From JAZQUM01 sp045631305 (GTDB lineage Bacteria > Bacillota > Clostridia > Oscillospirales > Oscillospiraceae): 31,110 nucleotides of DNA. The DNA lies in NCBI GenBank assembly GCA_045631305.1, contig JAZQUM010000042.1:1-31110 (forward strand). The letters run 5' to 3'. The translations under genes and the position numbers were made by a program. Each line of letters starts with the position of its first letter. Within the stretch, counting starts at the first letter, position 1. Below the pieces are notes generated by a model. It did not search any database and was not told the origin of the DNA. It saw nothing but the letters and a program-made list of their open reading frames with translations. Positions 8,501 to 16,254 of the stretch are shown one piece after another.

Positions 8501-8916
8501 AACTGCAGGCAAAAATGGATGAGCAGCTGCGGCGCAGCGGCCTTTTGCTGGATCAGCCTGATGTGCTTCGGGCTATGGAACATGATGCGCTGACAGAGCC
8601 GCGATATTTGCCACTGAAAATCAAAAAGGGCGGCGAGCTTTCCGGGGATATTGCATCGGCTGCACAGTTGGGTAAACTGGGCCGCTATGTGGAAGAGCTG
8701 CTGCATCAGATTACCCGTGAAATTCGGGACGGCAGGATCGATGCCGATCCTTGCCGCCGCGGGCCCAACGACAGTGCCTGCACGTACTGTCCCTTTGCAT
8801 CTGCCTGTCAGTTTGATGCCGACCGCGATAAGTTCCGCTATATTGAGAAATTGAAAGGCGATGCATTCTGGGCTGCCATTGACGAAACGGGAAAGGGGGC
8901 AAGCGACAATGGGTAA
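5590..8916 (+). CDS. addB: ATP-dependent helicase/nuclease subunit B (AddB/RexB)
   Basis: One of the two subunits of AddAB, which processes double-strand breaks and recognises Chi before RecA loading. The 1108-residue protein opens with MLEIWIGLTRSGKS, whose GLTRSGKS is the short Walker A of AddB. The C-terminal part is a RecB-family nuclease with VGGKVDRVDGW and VVDYKTGKKAF (about residues 904-914; the Asp and Lys are catalytic). Four cysteines match the family's iron-sulfur cluster: one in RQCHFAYFMQYGL (about residue 745) and three in CTYCPFASAC (about 1063-1072). The length is near the usual 1150. The ATG at 5590 has a GGG-rich ribosome site that is rather close. addA overlaps the end by 8 bp, showing tight coupling. 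Confidence 0.95.
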   Translation: MLEIWIGLTRSGKSDKILQQMKKRKKEAPQLLIVPEPASHQAEVDLCRALGDTACRYAEVVSFRLLSQRVLSETGGLSDYTLDKGGKILMMQRSLQEIAGKLHIYGRSSRKVAFLENLVSLTDEFHNYAVSPEAFSREAESVEGAAGEKLRDIALIYGTYEGKLCNTISDKRDRLTKLAENLPKSHYVDGKDVYIDGFSYFNGLEEDVIAVLLRRARSVTVTLLGDKYTKSDDFTAAIRARDRLLRLAEEAGVETRLLFVESQGKTPFDHMEREFFRGQNPYEGEAAEQIHLIRANTAYSEVEMAAGEIRRLVSSGKYRYRDIAVAARNMPDYESAVENIFARYSIPVFCNERSDILQKPMLRVLLGALDAINSRFEYEDMFTYLKTGLAGVTAHECDELENYALKWDIRGNLWLRDAPWNAHPEGYSDLWREEDKENLARLNMLRDQARIPLSRLNDALNSSDRADDKVKALYTFALDIYLPEKMQSKAEQLRQNGNGKLAEEYRQLWDIFCGVLDQFCEILQGSEISNEDFARLFRLVLTQYDVGTIPVSLDQVSVGDVGRNDRHDMKVLFLLGANDHVLPNVENGGGLLNDEERSLLARQGIRLAPTGLDQFYIELQDIHQMLSRAEDRLYVSYPAADISGSELRPSFVVERIAKLFGDVKIQVEPRDRAYRFTAPMPALEECGAGSGIGIRKKFEEIGEYSDILEKMDKASCVERGSLSRDVVRSLYGEKIRMSASRMDSVRQCHFAYFMQYGLKAKERRTAGLDAPEIGTFVHYLLENVFREIAETGDFATVEEIALEEMVQRYVDSYAQNRLGDLAEHTARFRYLFKRLCKTAVSIVKNAVGEMKDSEFRPVAFELDFSNGGDMPAITIEETGATLQVGGKVDRVDGWLKDGKLYLRVVDYKTGKKAFELNDIRYGLNVQMLLYLEMLRQNGKEYFGHEIVPAGILYFPAREAILPAPRGISPGELQAKMDEQLRRSGLLLDQPDVLRAMEHDALTEPRYLPLKIKKGGELSGDIASAAQLGKLGRYVEELLHQITREIRDGRIDADPCRRGPNDSACTYCPFASACQFDADRDKFRYIEKLKGDAFWAAIDETGKGASDNG

Positions 8917-11900
8917 AATTGAATTGACCCCTGCCCAGCGGGCTGTGGTGGAAAACCGCGGCGGTAGCCTCTTGGTTTCTGCGGCAGCTGGTTCTGGCAA
9001 GACGAAAGTTTTGGTGGATCGTCTCTTCTCGTATGTGATGGAAGAAGGCTGCAATCTGGATGATTTTTTGATCATTACCTATACCCGTGCTGCAGCAGCA
9101 GAACTTCGCGGCAAGATTGCATCCGAACTTTCCCGCCGTTTGGCGGAATCGGTGGATGATCCGCATTTGCAGCGCCAGACCTTGCGGGTTTATCAGGCGG
9201 ACATCAAAACGGTGGATGCCTTCTGTTCTTCGCTCCTTCGTGAAAATGTGCACCTTATCAGCGACGGTGGGCAGTATACTTTATCTCCTGATTTTCGCGT
9301 ACTGGATGAGAAGGAAGCGGCTCTTTTGCAAAAACGCGTGCTTCAGCAGGTGTTGGAAGCGTTTTACGAAGGGATCACCGACGATGCTGAAGGCCATGTA
9401 TTGGCTGACACCTTAGGTGCCGGCCGTGATGACCGGGTTTTGGAAGAGCAGGTGCTGCAGCTTTACCGCAAGGTACAGAGCCATCCTTACCCCGAAAAAT
9501 GGCTTGCCGAGCAGAGAAATGCCTGGAAAAATATGGGAGGCGACATCGACCAAACGCCTTACGCGCAGGCCATACTTACTGAAATTGGCCACCGTGCAGC
9601 ATATTGGGCAGGGCGGATGGAAGATACTGTCGTACTGATGGAAGAAAACGAGGCGCTGAACATCAAATATGTTCCTGCCTTTTCTGTGGCGGCGCAAGGT
9701 TTGCGGAATTTGGCCGATTCTGTGAAAAACGGCTGGGATGAAGCGGCCCGCGCAGTTACGGAAGTGGATTTCGGAAAGGTGAAAGCCGTCCTTGCAAAGG
9801 ATAATGCAGGCGAACTCAAAGAAATCGCCGCAGTGGTCCGCAATGCTGCAAAGGCAGAGCATGCCAAAATGGCAGGTTATCTCGGCGTTTCTGCAGCGGA
9901 AGCTATGGAGGATATGCAGGCTATTGCTGTGCCCATGATAGCGCTGATCGATCTGGTAACGGCCTTTTCCAAGGCGTATCACATTGAAAAGCGGCGGCGC
10001 AACACGGCGGACTTTTCTGACCAGGAGCATGAGGCCATCCGTATTCTGGTGAATCCTGACGGCACCCCCACGGAGTTGGGCGTGTTGATGGCGGGGCGGT
10101 ATAGAGAGATCATGGTGGACGAATATCAGGACACCAATGAGGTACAGAACTTTATTTTCCGTGCCATTTCCAGAGATGGAAAAAACCTCTTTACTGTTGG
10201 CGACGTGAAGCAGAGTATTTATCGATTCCGTTTGGCAGACCCTACGATCTTTATTGAAAAATACCGTTCTTTTCTGCCTTATACCGAAGCTGAGGCAGGA
10301 GAAGGTCGAAAAATTCTGCTTTCCCGAAACTTCCGATCCCGAAAGGAAATTCTGGAGGCTACTAACTTCATTTTTGAAAATATTATGTCCGTGGGTGCCG
10401 GTGAGATGGATTACGGCATTGAGGAACGGCTGAATTTCGGCGCGGAATATTTTGCGCCTAAGAAGGGCTGTGAAACGGAGTATCATCTGATTAACCTCAC
10501 AAAAGAAAGTTTGGAAGAGGTTGACAAGGAAGAGTCTGTGAAGTTGGCCGAACTGGAAATGCGCTTTCTTGCAAAGAAAGTCCGTGAGCTTTTGGAAGAA
10601 GGATTCCTTGTTCAGGGCGAAGACGGGCAGGAGCGCAACGTGCGGGAAGAGGACATTGTTATTTTGATGCGCTCTCCCAATACGCGCAAGGAGCTTTTGG
10701 CCAAAGCGCTTTGGAATGAAGGAATTGCTTTGGGAGAAGGCGGAAGCGAAGACTTTTTTGAAACGGCAGAAATTGCAGTGATGTTCAGTTTTCTGAAAAT
10801 CATTGATAATCCCCGTCAGGATGTACCGTTGATCTCTGTGCTGCGTTCACCGATTTTTGGATTTGCGGCAGATCGGCTTGCTGAGATCCGTGCGGCATCC
10901 CCGGGAACGGATTTTTACACTGCGTTGACAAAAGACGAAAAAGCGGACAGTGTTGCCTTTTTACGTGAGCTTACCGCTCTTCGTGAGCTTGCTCCTGAAA
11001 TCAGCGTGCATAGATTGCTTTGGTATATTTATGACCGATTCCATGTGCTTGGAATTTTTGGCGCTATGGGCGGCGGAAATGTGCGCAAAGAAAATCTCAC
11101 CGCACTTTTCGAACACGTGAAGAAATTGGAAAATGCAGGTTACAGCGGCCTTTTCCAGCTGGTGACCCAGCTTCAGCGGATGATCGAAAATGACGAAACA
11201 CCAGATACCAATATCCGTACTGCCAGTGGTGGTGTGCGGCTTATGAGTATCCACAAATCCAAGGGTCTTGAATTTCCTGTGGTGATCCTTGCAGATCTTT
11301 CCAAGGGATTTAACGATAAGGATTTGGGAACACCCGTTTTGGTACATCCTCAGTTGGGCGTGGGTGCCGAGAGAGTGGATCTCACCCGCAAGATCCGTTA
11401 TCCCACCTTGGCGCGCCTTGCCATTGAACAGCAGCTGAAAAGTGAAAGTCACGCCGAGGAAATGCGAATTCTTTATGTGGCTATGACCCGTGCCAAGGAG
11501 AAGCTGATTCTTGTGGATTCCCGTCGCAACGCGGCCAATATCATCAAAAAACTTATTCCCTCTGCGTCTTGCCCCGCAGTGCCTGAGGCGGTGCGTGACG
11601 GGAAATGTATGGGGGATTGGGTGCTTTTGCCTTTGCTTTGCCGCTGGGAAGCCAAGCCTTTGCGTGACCTTGCAGGAATGGAAACGCTGATGCATTATTC
11701 CGGGGAAGATACACCCTGGAAGGTATTGATCCACGATGCGGGCGAATATGTGAAGGTATCTCGAAGAATCTGCCATATCAAGGAAGAGACGATATCGGAA
11801 GAGCATGATTTCACCGCGATGGATTATCTCTATCCTTATCTTTGCGAAACACAGCTTCCTGCCAAAGTTACGGCAACGCAGCTTAAGGGCAGAGAAGTGG

Positions 11901-12496
11901 ACGAGGAGATTGCAGAGAATACTGTGAAAATACCGCGGCGCATTTCTTTTGCACAGCCGGGATTTATGAGTGGAGAGCGTGCTCTTACGGCAGCGGAAAA
12001 GGGAACCGCGCTGCATCTTGTGATGCAGTACGTTGATTTTTCTTCTGTGCGGAGCGAAGCGGAAATTAAAGAAGAAGTGCTGCGACTGCAGGAAAAGCGC
12101 CTGCTGCGCGAAGAAGAAGCGCAGGCGGTGGATACTGCTGCCATAGCGGCATTCCTTTCCTCGCCTTTGGCGCAGCGAATTCGTGAAGCGGAAAAAGTAT
12201 GGAGAGAATACCGGTTTACGTTGCTGCTGCCAGCGGGAGAATATGATCGCGGAGCAGCATCTAATGATGAAATCATGCTTCAGGGTGTTGTGGACTGCTG
12301 CATTGAAGAAGACGGCGAGTTGGTGGTTATCGACTTTAAGACTGACCGCGTGAATGAGGTTTCTGCTATGGAAAGGGCAGAGGAATACCGCCCGCAGCTG
12401 GAGGCTTATTCCATGGCTTTGGAGCGGATTTTTGAGAAAAAAGTCCGTGAAAAAATCCTGTACTTTTTTGCTGCAGAAAAAGCAATAAATTTGTAA
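8909..12496 (+). CDS. addA: ATP-dependent helicase/nuclease subunit A (AddA)
   Basis: The 3'-5' motor and second nuclease of AddAB. The 1195-residue protein has UvrD-like SF1 motifs in order: Walker A SAAAGSGKTKVLVDR (about residues 24-38), motif II VDEYQDTNEVQ (about 403), motif III GDVKQSIYRFR (about 430), motif V MSIHKSKGLEFPVV (about 780) and motif VI YVAMTRAKEKL (about 856). It ends with a RecB-type nuclease domain bearing VVIDFKTDRV (about 1139). The start at 8909 is chosen because AAAGGGGG at 8892-8899 precedes it and its product begins MGKIELTPAQRAVV, as in relatives; an upstream in-frame ATG at 8861 would add 16 residues inside addB. The 8-bp overlap with addB implies coupled translation. 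Confidence 0.96.
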   Translation: MGKIELTPAQRAVVENRGGSLLVSAAAGSGKTKVLVDRLFSYVMEEGCNLDDFLIITYTRAAAAELRGKIASELSRRLAESVDDPHLQRQTLRVYQADIKTVDAFCSSLLRENVHLISDGGQYTLSPDFRVLDEKEAALLQKRVLQQVLEAFYEGITDDAEGHVLADTLGAGRDDRVLEEQVLQLYRKVQSHPYPEKWLAEQRNAWKNMGGDIDQTPYAQAILTEIGHRAAYWAGRMEDTVVLMEENEALNIKYVPAFSVAAQGLRNLADSVKNGWDEAARAVTEVDFGKVKAVLAKDNAGELKEIAAVVRNAAKAEHAKMAGYLGVSAAEAMEDMQAIAVPMIALIDLVTAFSKAYHIEKRRRNTADFSDQEHEAIRILVNPDGTPTELGVLMAGRYREIMVDEYQDTNEVQNFIFRAISRDGKNLFTVGDVKQSIYRFRLADPTIFIEKYRSFLPYTEAEAGEGRKILLSRNFRSRKEILEATNFIFENIMSVGAGEMDYGIEERLNFGAEYFAPKKGCETEYHLINLTKESLEEVDKEESVKLAELEMRFLAKKVRELLEEGFLVQGEDGQERNVREEDIVILMRSPNTRKELLAKALWNEGIALGEGGSEDFFETAEIAVMFSFLKIIDNPRQDVPLISVLRSPIFGFAADRLAEIRAASPGTDFYTALTKDEKADSVAFLRELTALRELAPEISVHRLLWYIYDRFHVLGIFGAMGGGNVRKENLTALFEHVKKLENAGYSGLFQLVTQLQRMIENDETPDTNIRTASGGVRLMSIHKSKGLEFPVVILADLSKGFNDKDLGTPVLVHPQLGVGAERVDLTRKIRYPTLARLAIEQQLKSESHAEEMRILYVAMTRAKEKLILVDSRRNAANIIKKLIPSASCPAVPEAVRDGKCMGDWVLLPLLCRWEAKPLRDLAGMETLMHYSGEDTPWKVLIHDAGEYVKVSRRICHIKEETISEEHDFTAMDYLYPYLCETQLPAKVTATQLKGREVDEEIAENTVKIPRRISFAQPGFMSGERALTAAEKGTALHLVMQYVDFSSVRSEAEIKEEVLRLQEKRLLREEEAQAVDTAAIAAFLSSPLAQRIREAEKVWREYRFTLLLPAGEYDRGAASNDEIMLQGVVDCCIEEDGELVVIDFKTDRVNEVSAMERAEEYRPQLEAYSMALERIFEKKVREKILYFFAAEKAINL

Positions 12497-12504
12497 AAAA
12501 ACTC

Positions 12505-12533
12505 TTGCATTTATGATTTACTTGTGATATCAT
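12505..12533 (+). promoter_or_regulatory. Sigma-A promoter for rpmE
   Basis: TTGCAT (12505-12510), 17-nt spacer, TATCAT (12528-12533), with TGA immediately before the -10 giving an extended -10. It starts 8 bp after the addA stop, so rpmE is an independent unit. Confidence 0.75.
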
Positions 12534-12587
12534 CTATGTTGCCTTTGTGAAAAGGACGATTGAACCAGAAAGGGGTGAACAAGAGCA

Positions 12588-12791
12588 ATGAAGGAAGGAA
12601 TCCATCTCAATTATCAGCAGACTACTATTACTTGCGCCTGCGGTAATGTAATTGAGACAGGTTCTACCAAGATGAATATCAAGGTGGAAGTCTGCTCTAA
12701 GTGTCACCCCTTCTTCACCGGCAAGCAGAAGCTGGTGGATACCGGCGGTCGTGTTGCAAAGTTCAACAAGAAGTTCGGTCTGGACAAGTAA
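12588..12791 (+). CDS. rpmE: 50S ribosomal protein L31 (zinc-binding type)
   Basis: A 67-residue ribosomal protein of the large subunit. It keeps the four zinc-ligand cysteines, Cys16 and Cys18 in CACG and Cys36 and Cys39 in CSKCHPF, so it is the C+ form that works under zinc-replete conditions; the cysteine-free paralogue is not in this window. FFTGKQKLVDTGGRV is also highly conserved. AAAGGGGTG at 12569-12577 precedes the ATG. Codon use is strongly biased as expected for a ribosomal gene. It has its own promoter and terminator. Confidence 0.97.
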   Translation: MKEGIHLNYQQTTITCACGNVIETGSTKMNIKVEVCSKCHPFFTGKQKLVDTGGRVAKFNKKFGLDK

Positions 12792-12804
12792 TCAGTGTCT
12801 ACCA

Positions 12805-12842
12805 AAAGACCTGCATCGAAAGATGCAGGTCTTTCTTTTTTT
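12805..12842 (+). terminator. Intrinsic terminator of rpmE
   Basis: A 13-bp perfect stem (12805-12817 with 12822-12834) closes a GAAA tetraloop and is followed by CTTTTTTT. Confidence 0.92.
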
Positions 12843-12847
12843 GCCCT

Positions 12848-12877
12848 GACATAACCGCGGACAATCTTTCATAGGAT
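12848..12877 (+). promoter_or_regulatory. Candidate sigma-E (mother cell) promoter of the spoIIIAC-AH operon
   Basis: GACATAAC (12848-12855), 14-nt spacer, CATAGGAT (12870-12877). The spacing and both boxes fit the sigma-E pattern, and the spoIIIA operon is a classic sigma-E target. It lies between the rpmE terminator and the spoIIIAC start codon, so the operon appears to begin at AC here. Confidence 0.6.
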
Positions 12878-12909
12878 AAAACACCAAAGAAACGAAAGAG
12901 GAAATCTGT

Positions 12910-13104
12910 ATGGAAGTGGATCTGATTTTTAAAATCGCGGCGATTGGGATTATAGTATCTGTGCTGAATCAACTTTTGGTTCGCTCAGGTCGGGAAGAGC
13001 AGGCTATGATGACAACTCTTGCCGGTCTTGTGGTGGTGCTGATGATTTTGGTGCGGGAGATCAGCGAACTATTTGCACTCATTAAGTCGCTTTTTGGCCT
13101 ATGA
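12910..13104 (+). CDS. spoIIIAC: Stage III sporulation protein AC
   Basis: A 64-residue membrane protein of the SpoIIIA-SpoIIQ channel that joins mother cell and forespore and keeps the forespore active during engulfment. It starts MEVDLIFKIAAIGIIVSVLN and has two hydrophobic helices (about residues 6-24 and 34-52) around a polar turn, RSGREEQA, as in other AC proteins. It is the first gene of the operon here: rpmE and its terminator lie directly upstream, where spoIIIAA and spoIIIAB are normally found. Its TGA stop overlaps the spoIIIAD ATG. Confidence 0.92.
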   Translation: MEVDLIFKIAAIGIIVSVLNQLLVRSGREEQAMMTTLAGLVVVLMILVREISELFALIKSLFGL

Positions 13105-13487
13105 CACATATTCTGACCTTTGCCGCTGTAGTGCTGATAGCGGCACATTTTTCAGCTTTACTGAGGAAAAATGAACCGCAAGCAGCTCTGCTTTTAGGTG
13201 TGGCACTTTTTGCAGCAGTGCTTTCCACGCTTGCAGGAGATATCAAAACTGTGGTGAGTGAGCTGCAGAATGTTGCTCAACGGGCAGGGATCAGAAGTGA
13301 AATATTGGTCCCACTTTTAAAGGTGCTTGGAATTGCAACGATCACAGGAGCGTCAGGTGCCCTCTGTACGGATGCAGGCGAAAAGGCAGCTGCATTTCTT
13401 TTGAATCTGGCAGGAACGGTTTGTGCCTTTGCGGCAGTATTGCCGCTGGTGGGTGAAGTGGTGGAAATGCTTCTGAAATACTTATGA
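13101..13487 (+). CDS. spoIIIAD: Stage III sporulation protein AD
   Basis: A 128-residue polytopic membrane protein of the same channel. Hydrophobic segments lie at about residues 3-20, 28-46, 70-90 and 97-120. The stretch LKVLGIATITGASGALCTDAGE (residues 73-94) is the conserved core of AC/AD proteins. It overlaps spoIIIAC and spoIIIAE by 4 bp each (ATGA), so the three are translationally coupled. AC and AD are thought to be related small subunits of the inner-membrane part of the complex. Confidence 0.92.
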   Translation: MTHILTFAAVVLIAAHFSALLRKNEPQAALLLGVALFAAVLSTLAGDIKTVVSELQNVAQRAGIRSEILVPLLKVLGIATITGASGALCTDAGEKAAAFLLNLAGTVCAFAAVLPLVGEVVEMLLKYL

Positions 13488-14554
13488 AAAAATTGCTTTT
13501 GGTAATTTGCTTTTTTTCTATTCTGATGCCTTTTTCCTATGCGGCTGATTTGCCGGGAGAATTGCAGGAGTCTATTCCTGAGGCGGTAGAAGAGACGGTG
13601 GAAGGCCTTGCTTTTGCAACGGAAAATGACCTATTTACAGGCGTTTTACAAATTTGGAAAGATGCCAAAGAAGATGTACTTTCTGCGCTGAAAGAACAAT
13701 TTCGGGCTGTTGCGGTGATTTTACTGGTTGCAGTTTTATGCGGTGCAGCAGAAAGCGCTGCACAAGGTGAGCTGAATTCCAAAGCCATTGCCATGGCAGG
13801 GGTGTTAGCTGTTACGGCGGTGGCGGCGGGAGATGTAACAGCGCTTTTGGGCGTAGGTGTGGAAAAGATCCGCGAACTGGGAAGATTTTCCAAAGTGTTG
13901 CTGCCGACACTTTCGGCAGCTGCAGCAGCGGGTGGCGCAGTGGGCACGGCTTCGGTACATCAGGTGGTGACAGTGTTTTTTGCAGATGTGCTGCTGAGCT
14001 TAACAGAATCGCTTCTGGTTCCCATGGTATACCTCTTCATCGGTGTTACAGCAGCGGAAGCTATCCTGCAGGAGGGGCGGCTGCAAGGACTTACAAATCT
14101 AATCAAAAAAATTATTACATGGGCCATGACAGTAACGCTGACACTTTTTTGTTCTTATCTTGCTGTAGGTGGCGCTGTGGCAGGCGGGACAGACAGAGTG
14201 GCGGTGAAAATGGCTAAGATGGCAGTTTCTGGAGCAGTGCCGGTGGTGGGAAGTATCGTTTCCGAAGCGGCGGTGACGGCCTTGGCGGGAGCAGGAATGC
14301 TGAAAAATATGATTGGTATTTTTGGGATACTGACGGTGTTGGCACTGTGTCTTGCTCCGTTTTTGCAGATTGCGGTGCAGTATATTCTCTACAAGATGGC
14401 ATCTTTTGCAGCGGCTATGCTTGGCTGCGATGTGCTGGTAAAACTGATTGATGGTATCGGCAGCGCTTTCGGGCTGATTCTGGGTATGGTGGGAAGTTCC
14501 GTGGTGCTGGTGATGATCTCGGTGGTATTTTCCATTTTGGCGGTGACGATATGA
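13484..14554 (+). CDS. spoIIIAE: Stage III sporulation protein AE
   Basis: A 356-residue multi-spanning membrane protein, the largest membrane subunit of the SpoIIIA complex. A signal sequence is visible (MKKLLLVICFFSILMPFSYA, with likely cleavage after SYA), followed by a soluble stretch to about residue 75 and then six or more hydrophobic helices. VTAAEAILQEGRLQGLTNLIKKIITW and SFAAAMLGCDVLVKLIDGIG are recognisable family segments. The length is a little below the roughly 400 residues of B. subtilis SpoIIIAE. Coupled by 4-bp overlaps to spoIIIAD and spoIIIAF. Confidence 0.93.
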   Translation: MKKLLLVICFFSILMPFSYAADLPGELQESIPEAVEETVEGLAFATENDLFTGVLQIWKDAKEDVLSALKEQFRAVAVILLVAVLCGAAESAAQGELNSKAIAMAGVLAVTAVAAGDVTALLGVGVEKIRELGRFSKVLLPTLSAAAAAGGAVGTASVHQVVTVFFADVLLSLTESLLVPMVYLFIGVTAAEAILQEGRLQGLTNLIKKIITWAMTVTLTLFCSYLAVGGAVAGGTDRVAVKMAKMAVSGAVPVVGSIVSEAAVTALAGAGMLKNMIGIFGILTVLALCLAPFLQIAVQYILYKMASFAAAMLGCDVLVKLIDGIGSAFGLILGMVGSSVVLVMISVVFSILAVTI

Positions 14555-15024
14555 TTCAGACGGTTAGTGAATGGATACGCGGGGTAGTGATTTCATCACT
14601 TTTGGTTTCTCTTTTAACAATTTTTGTGCCGGAAGGACCTTTTCGCCGCGTTGCACGATTAACCGGTGGACTTATATTTTTGATGATGGCGCTGCAGGGA
14701 GTAGGAGAAGTGAACTTTTCCCGTTTTACAGCAGATTTTGAAACTTACAGAGCGGAAATCCAGCAGAAACAGGCAGAATTTGAAAAAGAAAACGAAGCAG
14801 CCATGCTGCAAAGCATAGCCGGAAAAACGGAAGCATATATATTGGACAAAGCCGATTCCCTGGGTCTTGATGTGACGGTGCAGGTGCAGGCGGATTCAGA
14901 TAAACAAGGCGCTTATTACCTGACTAAAGTACAGCTTTTCGGTCCATACAGCACCGAACTTGCAGAATGGATGGGTGAAACACTGGGCCTTGATTCGGAA
15001 AAGCAGGAGTGGAGCAGCGGATGA
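14551..15024 (+). CDS. spoIIIAF: Stage III sporulation protein AF
   Basis: A 157-residue protein with two N-terminal hydrophobic helices (about residues 10-27 and 37-52) and a soluble C-terminal domain. The intervening VPEGPFRRVARLTGGLIFL matches the conserved P(x)GxxRRxxxxxxGLxxL of AF proteins. The soluble part, from about residue 90, is thought to adopt a ring-building-motif-like fold. Overlaps spoIIIAE by 4 bp, and its TGA overlaps the ATG of spoIIIAG. Confidence 0.9.
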   Translation: MIQTVSEWIRGVVISSLLVSLLTIFVPEGPFRRVARLTGGLIFLMMALQGVGEVNFSRFTADFETYRAEIQQKQAEFEKENEAAMLQSIAGKTEAYILDKADSLGLDVTVQVQADSDKQGAYYLTKVQLFGPYSTELAEWMGETLGLDSEKQEWSSG

Positions 15025-15536
15025 TAAAAGTGGAAAAATATATGGAGACCCTGAAAAAGTATAAATACGCTGCGGTGGTTCTGTCGATCGGACTTATCTT
15101 TCTGTGCTGGCCTGCAGGGGAGAAGGAAACGAGGGAAAGTCGTGAAGTGCCCGGGGCGGAAGAAGAACTCTCACAGACGGAAGCACGAATGGAAAAGATT
15201 TTGTCGGGGATCGAGGGAGTAGGTGTACTGGAAATCATGCTGACGGTGGATGCAGGCAGTGAGTTACATCTTGCGGCAGACCAATCGCTTTCTTACAGCG
15301 GGGATACAGCTTCCCCCGAAAGTTATGTGCGGGAAGAAAATTTTGTGGTGCTTTCTCAAGGCAGCGGCGAGGAAGAAGTTGTGGTCACAAAGAGTATGTA
15401 TCCTGTTTACCGCGGCGCATTGATCGTTTGTGACGGAGGAAACGACGCAAAGGTAAAACTGGCAATTACAGAAGCTGTCAGTGCGCTGACGGGGTTGGGC
15501 ACAGAAAAAATATCGGTAATCAAAAGGCAATCTTAA
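15021..15536 (+). CDS. spoIIIAG: Stage III sporulation protein AG
   Basis: 171 residues: a short cytosolic tail, one transmembrane helix (about residues 18-33), a polar linker, and a C-terminal domain from about residue 50 (EARMEKILSGIEGVGVLEIMLTV) with the ring-building motif of SpoIIIAG, which forms the large multimeric ring in the intermembrane space. The YPVYRGALIVCDGG segment is a strong family signature. A GTG at 15009 is in frame, but the ATG at 15021 is preferred: AGGAG at 15005-15009 precedes it, and it gives the same ATGA overlap used throughout this operon. Confidence 0.93.
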   Translation: MIKVEKYMETLKKYKYAAVVLSIGLIFLCWPAGEKETRESREVPGAEEELSQTEARMEKILSGIEGVGVLEIMLTVDAGSELHLAADQSLSYSGDTASPESYVREENFVVLSQGSGEEEVVVTKSMYPVYRGALIVCDGGNDAKVKLAITEAVSALTGLGTEKISVIKRQS

Positions 15537-15553
15537 GAGGAGGACGGAACAGA

Positions 15554-16099
15554 ATGAAGCAAGTGTGGAAAAGAAACGCGGTGGTATCCTGTGTGTTGCT
15601 GTTGGTGTGTACGGCAGTGTATCTCAATTGGAAATATGCAGGAAACGTGGCGCAGACAGAAGGGAAGATGCTGGGGGAATCGGTGTTGGTAAGCGATGAA
15701 GTCAGTGAGGGAGATGAGGCGGCTATTTACGAAAGTGAAACTGACGGAGATTATTTTGCTTCTGCACGTCTTACCCGCCAGCAGGCACGGGACAGCGCAC
15801 TGGCACTTTTGCAGGAAGCGGCAGCAGAGGAAAATGCCGATCAGAGCGTGCTGGATGAGGCAGTAGCTTCCATGCAGGTGTTGGCAGCAAACACCCTTGC
15901 TGAAGCGCAGATTGAAAACCTGGTAACCGCAAAAGGATACGAAGACTGTGTTGTGTTTATGTCAGATGAAAGTGTCAGCGTAGTGGTTTCCACAGCCGGA
16001 GCCGGACTTACTGAGACGGATGTTGCTCGTATTACCGATATTGTTATTACAGAAACAGGATACAGTGCAGAGGGTATCAAGATCATGGAAACCGATTAA
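15554..16099 (+). CDS. spoIIIAH: Stage III sporulation protein AH
   Basis: 181 residues with one N-terminal membrane helix (about residues 10-26), then an acidic linker and a C-terminal YscJ/FliF-like domain. The domain is preceded by YFASARLTRQQARDSALALLQ, a hallmark of AH. In B. subtilis AH binds forespore SpoIIQ across the intermembrane space; no spoIIQ gene is in this window. A strong AAGAGGAGG site precedes the ATG. It is the last gene of the operon, with a terminator 15 nt after the stop. Confidence 0.93.
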   Translation: MKQVWKRNAVVSCVLLLVCTAVYLNWKYAGNVAQTEGKMLGESVLVSDEVSEGDEAAIYESETDGDYFASARLTRQQARDSALALLQEAAAEENADQSVLDEAVASMQVLAANTLAEAQIENLVTAKGYEDCVVFMSDESVSVVVSTAGAGLTETDVARITDIVITETGYSAEGIKIMETD

Positions 16100-16113
16100 A
16101 CTGCATTTAAAAA

Positions 16114-16152
16114 CAGGCCCTGCAGGAGGTGTTCTGCATGGCCTGCTTTTTT
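16114..16152 (+). terminator. Intrinsic terminator of the spoIIIA operon
   Basis: CAGGCC (16114-16119) pairs with GGCCTG (16140-16145). After one mismatch, TGCAG (16121-16125) pairs with CTGCA (16134-16138). CTTTTTT follows at 16146-16152. Confidence 0.8.
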
Positions 16153-16178
16153 AGATGATTACGCAATTTAAATAATTG

Positions 16179-16207
16179 TTGTATTTTTTTCAATAGGATG
16201 GTACAAT
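16179..16207 (+). promoter_or_regulatory. Probable sigma-A promoter for the Asp23-nusB unit
   Basis: TTGTAT (16179-16184), 17-nt spacer, TACAAT (16202-16207), about 48 nt upstream of the Asp23 start codon. The -35 is weak. Confidence 0.6.
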
Positions 16208-16254
16208 ACATATGATAAATTACCTTTGGTATGCTTTTTAAGGAGATTGGCATT

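Noticed and set aside
8861..8908. Upstream ATG for addA at 8861
   Set aside because: It would add 16 residues inside addB with no family support; the ATG at 8909 has a strong purine-rich site and the family's N-terminus.
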